The translations under genes and the position numbers were made by a program. DNA of 64,000 nucleotides from Streptomyces xylophagus (lineage in GTDB: Bacteria > Actinomycetota > Actinomycetes > Streptomycetales > Streptomycetaceae), in NCBI RefSeq assembly GCF_000716435.1, contig NZ_JNWO01000014.1:124001-188000 (forward strand), in the 5' to 3' direction. Under the pieces are notes generated by a model. The model saw only the letters and a list, made by a program, of their open reading frames with translations, had not been told where the DNA came from and did no database searches. Below, piece after piece: positions 9,731 through 17,878 of this stretch (positions within the stretch are counted from its first letter, which is position 1; the number at the start of each line of letters is the position of its first letter).

Positions 9731-10765
9731 TCAGGGCCGGATCAGGACTTTCAGAGCGGTCCGGTCGGCCATGGCCCGGTATCCGTCCGGTACGCCGTCG
9801 AAGCCGACGGTGTGATCGAAGACCCGGCCGGGATCGACCGTGCCGTCGAGGATGTCGGGCAGCAGTTCCTCGATGTAGGCGCGGGCCGGGGCGGCGCCGC
9901 CGGTGACCGTGATGTTGCCCATCATCGATTCGAACCCGAGCGGGATCTCCGTGTACTGCGCGACGCCGAGCCGGCTGATCACACCGCCGTGGCGGACGAT
10001 GCTCAGTGCCGTGTCCATCGCCTCCGTGGCACCGACGGCCTCGATCACCGCGTGCGTTCCGTCGCCGCCGGTCAACTCCCGTACGCGCTCGACGCCTTCC
10101 TCGCCGCGCTCGGGCACGATGTCGGTGGCGCCGAAGTCGCGGCCCAGGTCGGTACGGTCCGTGTGCCGGCCCATGAGGATGATCCGCTCGGCGCCGAGCC
10201 GTTTGGCGGCCAGCACCGCGCACAGTCCGACCGCACCGTCGCCGATCACGGTGACGGACTTACCGGGGGCGACCCGGGACGTCACGACTCCGTGGTGGCC
10301 GGTGCAGTACACGTCGGACAGGGTCAGCAGGGACGGCAGCAGCGCCGAGTCCTCGGCCACCGGCAGCTTCACCAGCGTGCCCTGCGCCTGCGGCACGCGG
10401 ACGGCCTCGCCCTGGCCGCCGTCCACACCGTTCGGGCCCCACTGGCCGCCGTGACGGCAGGAGGTCTGCAGGCCCTCGCGGCAGAAGTCGCAGGTGTTGT
10501 CCGCCCAGACGAAGGGTGCGACCACCAGGTCACCACTCGTCAGCCCGGCGACGTCGGAGCCGACATCCTCGACCACGCCGAGGAACTCGTGGCCCATGCG
10601 CCGGCCCTCCTCGGAGGCGGGCATCGAGCCGTACGGCCACAGGTCGCTGCCGCAGACACAGGAGCGCACGACACGTACGACGGCGTCCGTGGAGTTCTGG
10701 ATCTTGGGGTCGGGCACGTTCTCGACGCGGACATCGCCGGCGCCGTACATCACTGTCGCTCGCAT
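9731..10765 (-). CDS. Zinc-dependent medium-chain alcohol dehydrogenase
   Basis: 344 residues. The catalytic-zinc segment has Cys38 (CVCGSD) and His59-Glu60 (MGHEFLG). The structural lobe has CDFC and a further Cys, that is three visible cysteines rather than the usual four. The Rossmann motif GDGAVG follows near the middle. It resembles the zinc alcohol dehydrogenase group often found beside cupin proteins and XRE regulators in Streptomyces. A cupin gene lies 25 bp upstream on the same strand, so the two are probably one transcript starting near 11204. The substrate is unknown. Confidence 0.88.
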   Translation of the reverse strand: MRATVMYGAGDVRVENVPDPKIQNSTDAVVRVVRSCVCGSDLWPYGSMPASEEGRRMGHEFLGVVEDVGSDVAGLTSGDLVVAPFVWADNTCDFCREGLQTSCRHGGQWGPNGVDGGQGEAVRVPQAQGTLVKLPVAEDSALLPSLLTLSDVYCTGHHGVVTSRVAPGKSVTVIGDGAVGLCAVLAAKRLGAERIILMGRHTDRTDLGRDFGATDIVPERGEEGVERVRELTGGDGTHAVIEAVGATEAMDTALSIVRHGGVISRLGVAQYTEIPLGFESMMGNITVTGGAAPARAYIEELLPDILDGTVDPGRVFDHTVGFDGVPDGYRAMADRTALKVLIRP

Positions 10766-10790
10766 GAGCCTTCTCCCAGAGTGTCGCTGT

Positions 10791-11204
10791 TCAGCGGGTG
10801 CTGCTGCGCGGCGCGTTGTACTCGGCGTCGTCGACCTTCTCCAGCCAGGTCGTCTCCGGGCTGCCGTCGCCCGCGCCCTCCCACATCGCGAGGTGGGTCA
10901 TGAAGTGGTCGGACGTCGCACCGTGCCAGTGCTCCTCGCCCGGCGGCGTGTGGATCGTGTCGCCGGGGTGAGCCTCGATGACCGTGCCGTCGCGCGTGCC
11001 GATCAGGGCGCTGCCGGAGACGATGTGCAGGGTCTGGCCCATGACGTGCGAGTGCCAGTCGGTGCGCGCGCAGGGCGAGAAGCGCACCATGTTGACGCGC
11101 ATCCGTGAGGGCTCCTCGCCGGCGTGGATCACGTCGAACCAGACGTCCCCGGTGAACCAGTCGGCGGGTGCCTTGACGGTGGGCTGCTTCTTCAGGATTT
11201 CCAA
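10791..11204 (-). CDS. Cupin-domain protein
   Basis: A 137-residue single-domain cupin. Motif 1 is seen as WHSHVMGQTLHIVSG and motif 2 as PGDTIHTPPGEEHWHGAT, so the metal-binding His residues are present. The start is a TTG at 11204, supported by AGGAG seven bases upstream; there is no better ATG. Proteins of this kind (carboxymuconolactone-decarboxylase-associated and similar cupins) are often found with quinone or aldehyde reductases. The gene is transcribed away from an XRE regulator with element R2 between them, and is followed by the alcohol dehydrogenase. Exact reaction unknown. Confidence 0.85.
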   Translation of the reverse strand: MEILKKQPTVKAPADWFTGDVWFDVIHAGEEPSRMRVNMVRFSPCARTDWHSHVMGQTLHIVSGSALIGTRDGTVIEAHPGDTIHTPPGEEHWHGATSDHFMTHLAMWEGAGDGSPETTWLEKVDDAEYNAPRSSTR

Positions 11205-11334
11205 CGCTCTGCTCCTTGCTGTCCTCGACGATGTCCTTGAGTCGCACGATCGCGCTCATGGCGTCGAGCCGCCCGGCGTAGGCCGCCGAACGGAAATCTC
11301 CGATGACATCGACCCTTCCCGCATCACCCGCCGC

Positions 11335-11393
11335 GTGGCAGGGCGGGCTGTGCAGGGGAGCGGTATTCAGGGGCGTGACAGGGCCCCCCACGC
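11335..11393 (+). promoter_or_regulatory. 59-bp shared element, copy R2
   Basis: Second copy, 40 bp upstream of the XRE start at 11434 and 131 bp from the divergent cupin start. It contains GTGGCAGGGCGGGCTGTGC, then GGGGAGCGG and GTGACAGGGCCCCCCACGC. The strong spacing conservation relative to the XRE start points to a promoter or autoregulatory site. Confidence 0.75.
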
Positions 11394-11433
11394 ATATGCC
11401 GAGGAGGTGGTGGGGGCCCGCAGACTGGAAGAC

Positions 11434-12363
11434 ATGAACAGCGAGCAGCGGAACGGCGGGGGCAACGAGCTGGGGAGCTTTCTACGCGCCCGCCGGGCCC
11501 GCGTGACCCCGGAAGAGGTCCGCCTGACGGCCGGTTCGGGTCTGCGCCGTACGCCCGGGCTGCGGCGCGAAGAGCTGGCCACCCTGGCCGGGATCAGCAT
11601 CGACTACTACGTCCGCCTGGAGCGCGGCAAGGAGACCCGGCCCAGCGCGTCCGTGGTCGATTCCCTCGCCCGCGCCCTCCTGCTGGAGGACGACGAGCAC
11701 GAGCACCTGCGCAGCCTGGCCGCCCGCTCCGCGCGCAGTGCGCCCGAGCCTCCCACCGCGCCCAGCCGCACCGTCCGGCCCGGCGTGAAGCTGCTCCTGG
11801 AGAGCCTGCGCCCCCACCCCGCGCACGTCGTCAGCCGTACCAACGACCTGCTCGCCGCCAACCCCGGCGGTATGCGACTTCTTCCCGGTATCCAGGACTG
11901 GCCGGCCAGAGAGCGAAACATCGCCCGTTACCTCTTCCTCCACCCCGCCTCGCGTGACCTGTTCCACGACTGGAACACCCAGGTCCGCGGGTGCGTGGCG
12001 CGGCTGCGCGCCCTGGCCGGCACCGATCCCGACGCCCCGGACCTGACCCGGCTCGCCGGTGAACTCCTCCTCAAGAGCCCGGAGTTCGCCCGCCTGTGGG
12101 AGCGCTACGACGTCAAGGGCCACTCCCATGGCCGCAAGACCTTCCACCACCCCGAGGTCGGCGACCTCACCCTCGGCTACCAGTCCATGGAGTTGGAAGG
12201 CACCCCCGGCCACCGCCTGGTGACGTACTACGCCGAGCCGGGCACCGCCGATCACGACGCGATGGCCCTGCTCGACCTGCTGGGGCAGGAACACCTCGCC
12301 AAGGGGATGCCGGCAGGCGACGACCGCTCGACGGCAGAGGCGGAGGGCCCCGCGTCCCCCTGA
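11434..12363 (+). CDS. XRE-family regulator, MmyB-like (copy 2)
   Basis: 309 residues when started at the ATG at 11434 (MNSEQRNGGG); the longer open frame upstream runs through the cupin gene in antisense and is rejected. Helix-turn-helix with [25 protein letters not shown] and [12 protein letters not shown]; MmyB-like domain from about residue 100 with LLLESLRPHPAHVV, then [20 protein letters not shown] and a Tyr-Tyr-Ala-Glu-Pro motif near the end. It is divergent from the cupin/dehydrogenase pair and convergent with an SDR gene. Presumed local regulator of the former. Confidence 0.92.
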   Translation: MNSEQRNGGGNELGSFLRARRARVTPEEVRLTAGSGLRRTPGLRREELATLAGISIDYYVRLERGKETRPSASVVDSLARALLLEDDEHEHLRSLAARSARSAPEPPTAPSRTVRPGVKLLLESLRPHPAHVVSRTNDLLAANPGGMRLLPGIQDWPARERNIARYLFLHPASRDLFHDWNTQVRGCVARLRALAGTDPDAPDLTRLAGELLLKSPEFARLWERYDVKGHSHGRKTFHHPEVGDLTLGYQSMELEGTPGHRLVTYYAEPGTADHDAMALLDLLGQEHLAKGMPAGDDRSTAEAEGPASP

Positions 12364-12603
12364 CCTGATGGCTTGTCGGCCCCTCGGGCTGTCAGCCCAA
12401 CGCCGGTGGTCCTGTTGCCACCCGCTCCCCTGCGGACGATCTGAAGGCCGGCCCTCACGGGCATCACGGGCCCGAAGACGAGTTCTACGGCCATGACGCC
12501 CGGATGAGGTGGCGAACGCACTGCCGACGGGGAGCCGCAACGCCCTCGGCACGGACAGCCACCGGCGCCAGCTCGCGCGTCACTCTCGATCGACGGCGGC
12601 TCG

Positions 12604-13452
12604 TTACGGCGTCGTCAGCTCACCGGCGCGCAGGGCCGCGGTCACGCCGCCGTCCATCAGGAGGTCGGCCCCCGTGACGAAGCCGGCGTCACGGCCGAGC
12701 AGGAAGGCGGCGGCAGCGGCGACCTCCTCGGAGGTGCCGAACCGCTTGGCCGCCGAGGTCTCACGTACCTTGTCGAACCACTCGCGGCGTGGGCCGGAGA
12801 GCTCGTCGAGGGCCAGCGGGGTGATGATCACGCCGGGACTGACGGCGTTGACGCGGGCGCCGCGCTTGCCCCACGCCGCGGCCGCGGTCTGCACGCGCAA
12901 CGAGTTGGCCCGCTTGGACATGGCGTAGGCGTGGACGGACGAGCCGAGCTGCTCAGGCTGCAGGAACGGCAGCGCGAGCAGCTGTGAGGTCTCGGTGGTC
13001 GCGAGCGCGTGCTCGATCTCGGGTGCGTAGGGGCTCTCCCGGTGCCCGGCCATGCTGGCGACCACGATGCCGGCCCCGCCGGGCGCGATCACCCGGGCGA
13101 AGGCGTCCAGGACATACGCCGTGCCGAGCAGGTCGACGTGCAGCAGCCGCTCGATGGTCGCCTGGGTGGGCGAGACGCCGGCGGCCTGGATCACCTGGGT
13201 GACCGCGCCCATCCCGGCCGCCGTGGCGGCCAGCGCCTCGACCTGGGCCAGGTCGGAGATGTCGGTGGCCTGGACGGCAACGTCGTAGCCCTCGCCGTGC
13301 AGCTGCTCGGCGGCGGCCCGCGAGGCCTTCTCGTCGTGGGCGGCCAGCAGCAGGGTGCGGCCGGTACCGACGCGGCGGGCGATGGCCAAGCCGATGCTGC
13401 CGGGGCCGATGACGACGACGATCTCCTTGGCGGGCCTGTTGTCCGTGCTCAT
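12604..13452 (-). CDS. Short-chain dehydrogenase/reductase (SDR)
   Basis: 282 residues from the ATG at 13452 (MSTDNRPAKEIVVVIGPGSIG). A Rossmann glycine motif GPGSIG near residue 15, the catalytic pair YAMSK (Tyr and Lys), and the C-terminal VNAVSPGVIITP and TGADLLMDGG segments are classical SDR features. The upstream part of the longer open frame is low-complexity and is excluded. Likely an NAD(P)H-dependent ketoreductase or dehydrogenase; substrate unknown. Element R3 lies about 375 bp upstream, and unlike the other copies it has no XRE gene beside it. Confidence 0.88.
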   Translation of the reverse strand: MSTDNRPAKEIVVVIGPGSIGLAIARRVGTGRTLLLAAHDEKASRAAAEQLHGEGYDVAVQATDISDLAQVEALAATAAGMGAVTQVIQAAGVSPTQATIERLLHVDLLGTAYVLDAFARVIAPGGAGIVVASMAGHRESPYAPEIEHALATTETSQLLALPFLQPEQLGSSVHAYAMSKRANSLRVQTAAAAWGKRGARVNAVSPGVIITPLALDELSGPRREWFDKVRETSAAKRFGTSEEVAAAAAFLLGRDAGFVTGADLLMDGGVTAALRAGELTTP

Positions 13453-13905
13453 GTGTCGGACTCCCTCGTTCCATGCTCTCGGGGTGGGTTCGGGTGCCCG
13501 GGACAGGGCGGACGGACCGGCCGGCTGGTCGTCGCCAGCGCAGCGGATCCGGTCAGGACGTGGAAGCGGCGAACAGAGCAGAGAAGTCGATCTTCCCCTG
13601 CCGAAGTTTCCCGTCGCGGTACTCGGCGAACCCACCAAGCGAAACTGTTGGCGGCTGTCCACGAGAGTGGGCGGCTCGTCGGGCTCGGCCAAGTCGGCTG
13701 CGTTCGACTCGGTGTCCCCGCGTCGGCTTTGTGCGAGCACACGCGATGTGTCCGATGCCCTCGATCCGCGGTGTCGCGTGTGGCTACTTGGCCGCCCAGT
13801 GCCAAGTTAGGCGCCCGGCCTGGTGGGTGACAGGCCGGGCTGTACGGGGGAGCCGTGTTCCAGGCTCTGGCACGGCCCCCCACCCGCCGAACAGTCGCTG
13901 CGGCC
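13453..13905. other. Intergenic region holding element R3
   Basis: About 450 bp upstream of the SDR gene and downstream of the F420-reductase-like gene, both on the minus strand. I see no convincing gene here; the long frames crossing it are antisense shadows with no family features. The only clear structure is the 59-bp element at 13827-13885. Confidence 0.6.
13827..13885 (+). promoter_or_regulatory. 59-bp shared element, copy R3 (orphan)
   Basis: The most diverged copy, matching R1 at 46 of 59 positions by eye, with GTGACAGGCCGGGCTGTAC and GGCCCCCCACCC conserved. In the other copies an XRE gene starts about 40 bp past the right end. Here that position falls in the 3' end of the reductase gene, so no XRE gene follows. 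It may now serve only the SDR gene at 13452, or mark a lost regulator. Confidence 0.6.
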
Positions 13906-14652
13906 CTAGCCGAGAGTCGCGCGGGCGTCGCCCGCAGGACGCCGCACGGCGGTGTCGGCCAGTTCCCTCACCTTGTCGGCGGGCACCGGGACGCCCGGGA
14001 CCTCGAAGAACCAGCGCCCCATCTCCTCGTCGGTCAGCCCGTCGGGCCGTGCCGGCAGGTACGGCTGGACGTAGACGGGGGTGCCCGGCTCGCTGCGCCA
14101 GCTGTCGGCAAGAGTGCCGATGTCCACGGCGTCGTAGCCCAGGACGTCCAGCAGCTCGGCGACCTGCACCTTGGCGGCCGGGTCGTCACCGGCGATGGGC
14201 AGGGCGCTGCGGTCGTCGGCGCCGGCGGGGCGGGCGGAGCTGAACAGGCGTATGAAGTCGATGCTGTTGAAGGCCTTCACCACCCGGGAGTCGGCCAGGT
14301 GTCGCTGGACCAGGGCGCTGGAGGTCTGCTCGCCGGAGTCGAGCTCGGCGATCCGGCCGTCGCGCTCGGGGTAGTAGTTCATGGTGTCGATGACGGTCTT
14401 GCCGGCCAGGGCAGCGGCGGGGAGCTGCTCGTAGGTGTTCAGCGGGACGGTCGCCACCACCAGGTCGCCGGCCTGCGCGGCCTCGGCGGGTGTGGCCGCG
14501 CGAGCCTGTTCGCCGAGTTCGGCGACGAGGCCGGCGAGCGTCTCGGGACCGCGGGAGTTGCTGACTACGACATTCAGGCCGGCGTTGACCGCCAGGCGGG
14601 CCAACGCGCTGCCGATGTTGCCGGCGCCGATGAGGCCGAGGGTCCTGGTCAT
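13906..14652 (-). CDS. NADPH:F420 oxidoreductase-like (Fno-type) NAD(P)-binding protein
   Basis: 248 residues with an N-terminal Rossmann motif LGLIGAGNIGSALARLAV and the F420-reductase-type segment VVVSNSRGPETL, then VVATVPLNTYEQLP and TVIDTMNYYPERDG. This pattern is that of the NADPH-dependent F420 reductase superfamily. Many actinomycete members are annotated only as NAD(P)-binding reductases, so F420 use is possible but not certain. It lies 45 bp downstream of an NmrA-like gene on the same strand, and both probably start from the promoter at 15337-15432, divergent from an HxlR regulator. Confidence 0.85.
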   Translation of the reverse strand: MTRTLGLIGAGNIGSALARLAVNAGLNVVVSNSRGPETLAGLVAELGEQARAATPAEAAQAGDLVVATVPLNTYEQLPAAALAGKTVIDTMNYYPERDGRIAELDSGEQTSSALVQRHLADSRVVKAFNSIDFIRLFSSARPAGADDRSALPIAGDDPAAKVQVAELLDVLGYDAVDIGTLADSWRSEPGTPVYVQPYLPARPDGLTDEEMGRWFFEVPGVPVPADKVRELADTAVRRPAGDARATLG

Positions 14653-14697
14653 GGGGCGATCTCCTTGTGGGGTGGGTGGGATGGCAGGACGAGATGG

Positions 14698-15336
14698 TCA
14701 GCGGCCAGCGGTGAGCACTGCGGTGCGCCGGGACCACGAGCCTTCGACGGCGGCCTCCAGCAGGAAGGCGGCGACGTCGGCCCGGGAGATCCTGGGCAGG
14801 CCGGGCAGACGGTCGAGTGCGGTCAGGTCGACGGCGTGGACGTCGCCCGCTGCGGGCTTGTTGGTGAGCAGCACCGGATAGGCCAGCGTCCAGTCCAGGC
14901 CGGAGGCGGTGAGGATCCGCTCCCCTGCGGCCTTGTCGGCGAAGGTGGCCCTGCCGCCCGAGTTGTAGAGGAACCGGGCGAAGGCGGAGGCCTTGGCCAA
15001 GGAGTCGCCGACCCCGAACGCCGACATGACCAGTACGCGCTTGGTTCCGCTGTCCTCGGCGGCCCGCACCAGCGCGCGCGTGGTGTCGGCGATCAGGTTC
15101 CCCGGGTCCTTGACCTTGCCGAGACCGAGCGTGCTGATCACCGCGTCGGTGCCGCGCATCGCCTCGGTGAGCGCGCGGGCGTCGCGGACGTCCCCCTCGA
15201 CCACGGTCAGCCGGTCGGCCGGGGTGATCTTGGAGGCGTCGCGGACGAAGGCGACGACCTCGTGTCCGGCCGCGGTGGCACGCTCCACGAACAGGGTGCC
15301 GGTGGCGCCTGTAGCGCCAAGGAGGAGGAATTTCAT
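14698..15336 (-). CDS. NAD(P)H-binding NmrA-like reductase (atypical SDR)
   Basis: 212 residues starting MKFLLLGATGATGTLFVERA. The glycine motif GATGATG and the VVEGDVRDARALTEAMRGTDAV pattern are typical of NmrA/YwnB-like atypical SDRs that reduce or bind NAD(P)H. First gene of a two-gene unit with the F420-reductase-like gene, divergent from the HxlR regulator with a clear palindrome between them. HxlR proteins commonly control redox genes of this sort in response to electrophiles or quinones, so that role is likely here (inference). Confidence 0.87.
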   Translation of the reverse strand: MKFLLLGATGATGTLFVERATAAGHEVVAFVRDASKITPADRLTVVEGDVRDARALTEAMRGTDAVISTLGLGKVKDPGNLIADTTRALVRAAEDSGTKRVLVMSAFGVGDSLAKASAFARFLYNSGGRATFADKAAGERILTASGLDWTLAYPVLLTNKPAAGDVHAVDLTALDRLPGLPRISRADVAAFLLEAAVEGSWSRRTAVLTAGR

Positions 15337-15389
15337 CGGACAACGTCTCCCTTCAGGAGCCCGTAGCGGCTCATGCTTACGAAAATACA

Positions 15390-15410
15390 GTACTTACTCT
15401 GAATAAGTAC
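15390..15410. promoter_or_regulatory. Likely HxlR operator
   Basis: A perfect 7+7 inverted repeat GTACTTA-N7-TAAGTAC in an otherwise GC-rich stretch, lying between the divergent NmrA-like gene (15336) and the HxlR gene (15433). HxlR-family operators often contain GTACTT half sites. The site is 23 bp before the regulator start, so it would repress its own gene and the reductase operon. Confidence 0.75.
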
Positions 15411-15432
15411 ATCGCCCGTCTAGCATGAACGC

Positions 15433-15840
15433 ATGAGCAGAGGGACGGACCGCGTGGCCGGGATGAGCGTGTTCGATCCGCAGTGCACGTCGCGGGAGGT
15501 ACTGGAGCACGCGACGGGCCGCTGGGGTGCCCTGACGCTCGCCGCCCTGGTCGAGGGCCCCCTGCGGTTCGCCGAGGTACGTCGTAACGTGTCCGGGGTC
15601 TCCGACCGGATGCTGTGGCAGACCCTCCAGCGCCTGGAGGACGACGGTCTCGTCGCACGCACACCGCACCCCACGGCCGCCAGGCGGGTCGACTACGAAC
15701 TCACCGGTCTCGGCCGCCCGATCGCCGAGCGCGTCTGCGACCTGATCGACGCCATCTACGAGCAACTGCCCGGCATCGTCGCCCACCAGCGCGCGAACGG
15801 CACCGGCTCGGCTCCGCCCGCGGAAGACACGGCGGGCTGA
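15433..15840 (+). CDS. HxlR-family winged-helix regulator
   Basis: 135 residues with the HxlR fold pattern: a cysteine near the N-terminus (FDPQCTSREVLEH, Cys at about 17), then GRWGALTLAAL and GPLRFAEVRR, the recognition region SDRMLWQTLQRLEDDGLV, and the beta-wing VDYELTGLGRP. A conserved N-terminal Cys is used in redox-sensing HxlR members such as YodB and HypR, so the one here could sense electrophiles. Divergent from the NmrA/F420-reductase pair with operator 15390-15410 between. Confidence 0.92.
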   Translation: MSRGTDRVAGMSVFDPQCTSREVLEHATGRWGALTLAALVEGPLRFAEVRRNVSGVSDRMLWQTLQRLEDDGLVARTPHPTAARRVDYELTGLGRPIAERVCDLIDAIYEQLPGIVAHQRANGTGSAPPAEDTAG

Positions 15841-16270
15841 GGCAGTTCCTGGAGTCCACCGGCGGGATCGGCGATGGCAGCACGATCACGGCAGGGAGCC
15901 GGAGGGCGGACGCGGGGTCCCCTGCCGGTACGCGGTGTCGGGGAGTTGGCCGTAGCCGCGGCCATCGACCGCCAGGCTCCAACGGTCCTGGCCCTGTGCC
16001 GCGTCCCGCCGGTGTTCCACCAACAAGCTCTCGCCGACTCGCAGTACGGCCGTCATGGGCATGCGGCGGTGCGCAGGCCTGCCGCGGTGTACTGAGCGGG
16101 CGGTCCACTGCCCCTGCGCCGGGTGCCCCGCCCGGAGTTGAGCTGGACCACCCCGGGCGATCGTGATGCCGTCACGTGCGGCGCCGTCTGCCGCCGAGTG
16201 CCGACCGCGCGGATGCGCGTCCGGCCGGTGCCACCGAACACAGAGCTCACTCAGGTGCCACACTGAACAA
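15841..16270. other. Gene-free stretch between HxlR and XRE genes
   Basis: About 430 bp. The open frames here are short and have no recognisable family features. I do not find a convincing copy of the 59-bp element in front of the XRE gene at 16271. Nothing else structured was seen. Confidence 0.5.
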
Positions 16271-17197
16271 ATGGATCCCGAGCGACAGATCGGCGGCCGG
16301 AGCGCCGACAGTGAGCTGGGCTGTTTCCTACGGGCCCGCCGAACCCGGGTCAAGCCTGCGGACGTTGGCCTGTCCATCGGTCCGGGGCCGCGCCGGACAC
16401 CAGGCCTTCGCCGCGAGGAGCTCGCCACGCTCGCCGGGGTGAGCATCGACTACTACACCCGGCTCGAACGTGGCAAGGAGACCCGGCCCAGCCCGTCCGT
16501 CGTCGAGGCCCTCGCCTCCGCTCTGCGGCTGGGCGAGACGGAGCGCACCTACCTGCGCGACCTGGCCGCCAGGACGGCCCGTGGCGGTAACGGAGGCGGA
16601 CAGCCGGATCGCGCCGGGCAGCGTCCGGCCGTGGACCGGGGCGTCGAACTGCTCCTCCGGACAATGCGGCCCCACCCCGTCCACGTCGTCAGCCGCACCT
16701 ACGAACTGCTTGCCGCCACTCCCGGCGGTCTGCGCCTGCTGCCCGGTATGAAGGACACCCCGCCCGAGGAGCGCAACGTCGTACGGTGGCTCGCCCTGCA
16801 TCCGGGGGCCCGCGCCCTGTATCCGGACGACTGGGAGAACCAGATCCGCGGCTGCGTGGCCCGGCTGCGCTCACTCGCCGGCACCGCCCCCGACACCCCG
16901 GGGCTCGACCGCCTCATCGCTGAACTACGCGACAAGAGCGCGGACTTCGCCGAGTTGTGGGAGCACTACGACGTCCAGGGGCACACCACAGGCACAAAGA
17001 CCTTCCACCACCCGGAGTTCGGCGTCTTCACGCTCGGATTTCAAGCCCTCGACCTGGACGGCACCGGCGGTCACCGCCTGATTTTCTACTACGCCGAGCC
17101 AGGCACCCCTGCTTATGACGTGATGGTGCTCCTCGACATGGACCAGCCCCGGACCGGGACCGGGTTGGCCACTGGCACCCCCATGGCCAACCGGTAG
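16271..17197 (+). CDS. XRE-family regulator, MmyB-like (copy 3)
   Basis: 308 residues from the ATG at 16271 (MDPERQIGGRS). Same architecture as the other copies: helix-turn-helix with [23 protein letters not shown] and SIDYYTRLERGK, then an MmyB-like domain with LLLRTMRPHPVHVV and GTGGHRLIFYYAEPG. Unlike the other three it has no divergent oxidoreductase or exporter next to it and no clear 59-bp element. It converges on a TetR gene. Its target is therefore unclear. Confidence 0.9.
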   Translation: MDPERQIGGRSADSELGCFLRARRTRVKPADVGLSIGPGPRRTPGLRREELATLAGVSIDYYTRLERGKETRPSPSVVEALASALRLGETERTYLRDLAARTARGGNGGGQPDRAGQRPAVDRGVELLLRTMRPHPVHVVSRTYELLAATPGGLRLLPGMKDTPPEERNVVRWLALHPGARALYPDDWENQIRGCVARLRSLAGTAPDTPGLDRLIAELRDKSADFAELWEHYDVQGHTTGTKTFHHPEFGVFTLGFQALDLDGTGGHRLIFYYAEPGTPAYDVMVLLDMDQPRTGTGLATGTPMANR

Positions 17198-17266
17198 CGC
17201 GTCGGTCACCGGCATGAACTGACCTGTAGATCGTTCACTTGACGGGCCCTGTTTCGTGCGCGGCGT

Positions 17267-17803
17267 CTACCTGTGCGTGCGGAGTCCGTCGAGGATGAGC
17301 GCGAGCATGTGGGGTGCCCGGTCCTGGGGGCTGGACGCGGCGCGCCACAAGGCGCCGGTGAGTTGGAGGAAGTCGCCCGGGTCGGCGTCCGCGCGGATGC
17401 TTTCGTCCTTCTTGCCGGCGTCGAGGAGTTCTGTGATGGCGGCGATGACCGGCCCGTAGCTCTGCTCGGTGATCGCCTGGTGTGCGCCCGGGCTGAGGGC
17501 GTCGCCGAGGCCATGTTTTCTGCGCATGGCCTCGACGAGGTCGGTCGTCCAGTGGCGGAGCGCTTCCAGTGGCGACATCCGGGCCAGCAGGTCGGGCACG
17601 GTGTTGATGATGCGTGCCACCTCGTCCTGGTAGACGGCCAGGACCAGCGACTCGCGGGTGGGGAAGTTGCGGTACAGGGTGCCCGCGCCGACTCCCGCGC
17701 GCTGGGAGATCTGGTTCATCGACGTGCTGCCGTCCGCCGCGAGCGCTTCGCGTGCGGCGGCGAGGATGCGTGCCCTGTTCTCGCGGGCGTCTGAGCGGAC
17801 CAC
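17267..17803 (-). CDS. TetR-family regulator
   Basis: 178 residues, GTG start at 17803 with GGTGAGG upstream. The N-terminal helix-turn-helix is clear (NRARILAAAREALAADG, then MNQISQRAGVGAGTLYRNFP). The C-terminal part resembles TetR_C regulators that control aldo-keto reductase or SDR genes. It is divergent from an aldo/keto reductase operon, and two perfect palindromes lie in the 75-bp gap, so it very likely represses both itself and that operon. Confidence 0.93.
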   Translation of the reverse strand: MVRSDARENRARILAAAREALAADGSTSMNQISQRAGVGAGTLYRNFPTRESLVLAVYQDEVARIINTVPDLLARMSPLEALRHWTTDLVEAMRRKHGLGDALSPGAHQAITEQSYGPVIAAITELLDAGKKDESIRADADPGDFLQLTGALWRAASSPQDRAPHMLALILDGLRTHR

Positions 17804-17820
17804 AGGACCTCACCTTGCTA

Positions 17821-17859
17821 AGTGGAGAGCTCTCCACTACGTTATTCGGAGAGCTCTCC
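17821..17859. promoter_or_regulatory. Tandem TetR operator palindromes
   Basis: An 18-bp perfect palindrome AGTGGAGAGCTCTCCACT (17821-17838) and a second copy with a 12-bp core GGAGAGCTCTCC (17848-17859). Their centres are 24 bp apart. Together they fill the gap between the divergent TetR (17803) and aldo/keto reductase (17879) starts. A textbook layout for TetR autoregulation; the link to this TetR is inferred from position. Confidence 0.85.
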
Positions 17860-17878
17860 ACATACTTTAAGGAGCGTC

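Noticed and set aside
12984..13830. Long plus-strand frames across the SDR gene and its upstream gap
   Set aside because: They are antisense to the SDR gene, low in complexity, and have no family features.
16081..16270. A fifth copy of the 59-bp element before XRE copy 3
   Set aside because: Only a few bases resemble the consensus; alignment fails over most of the length.
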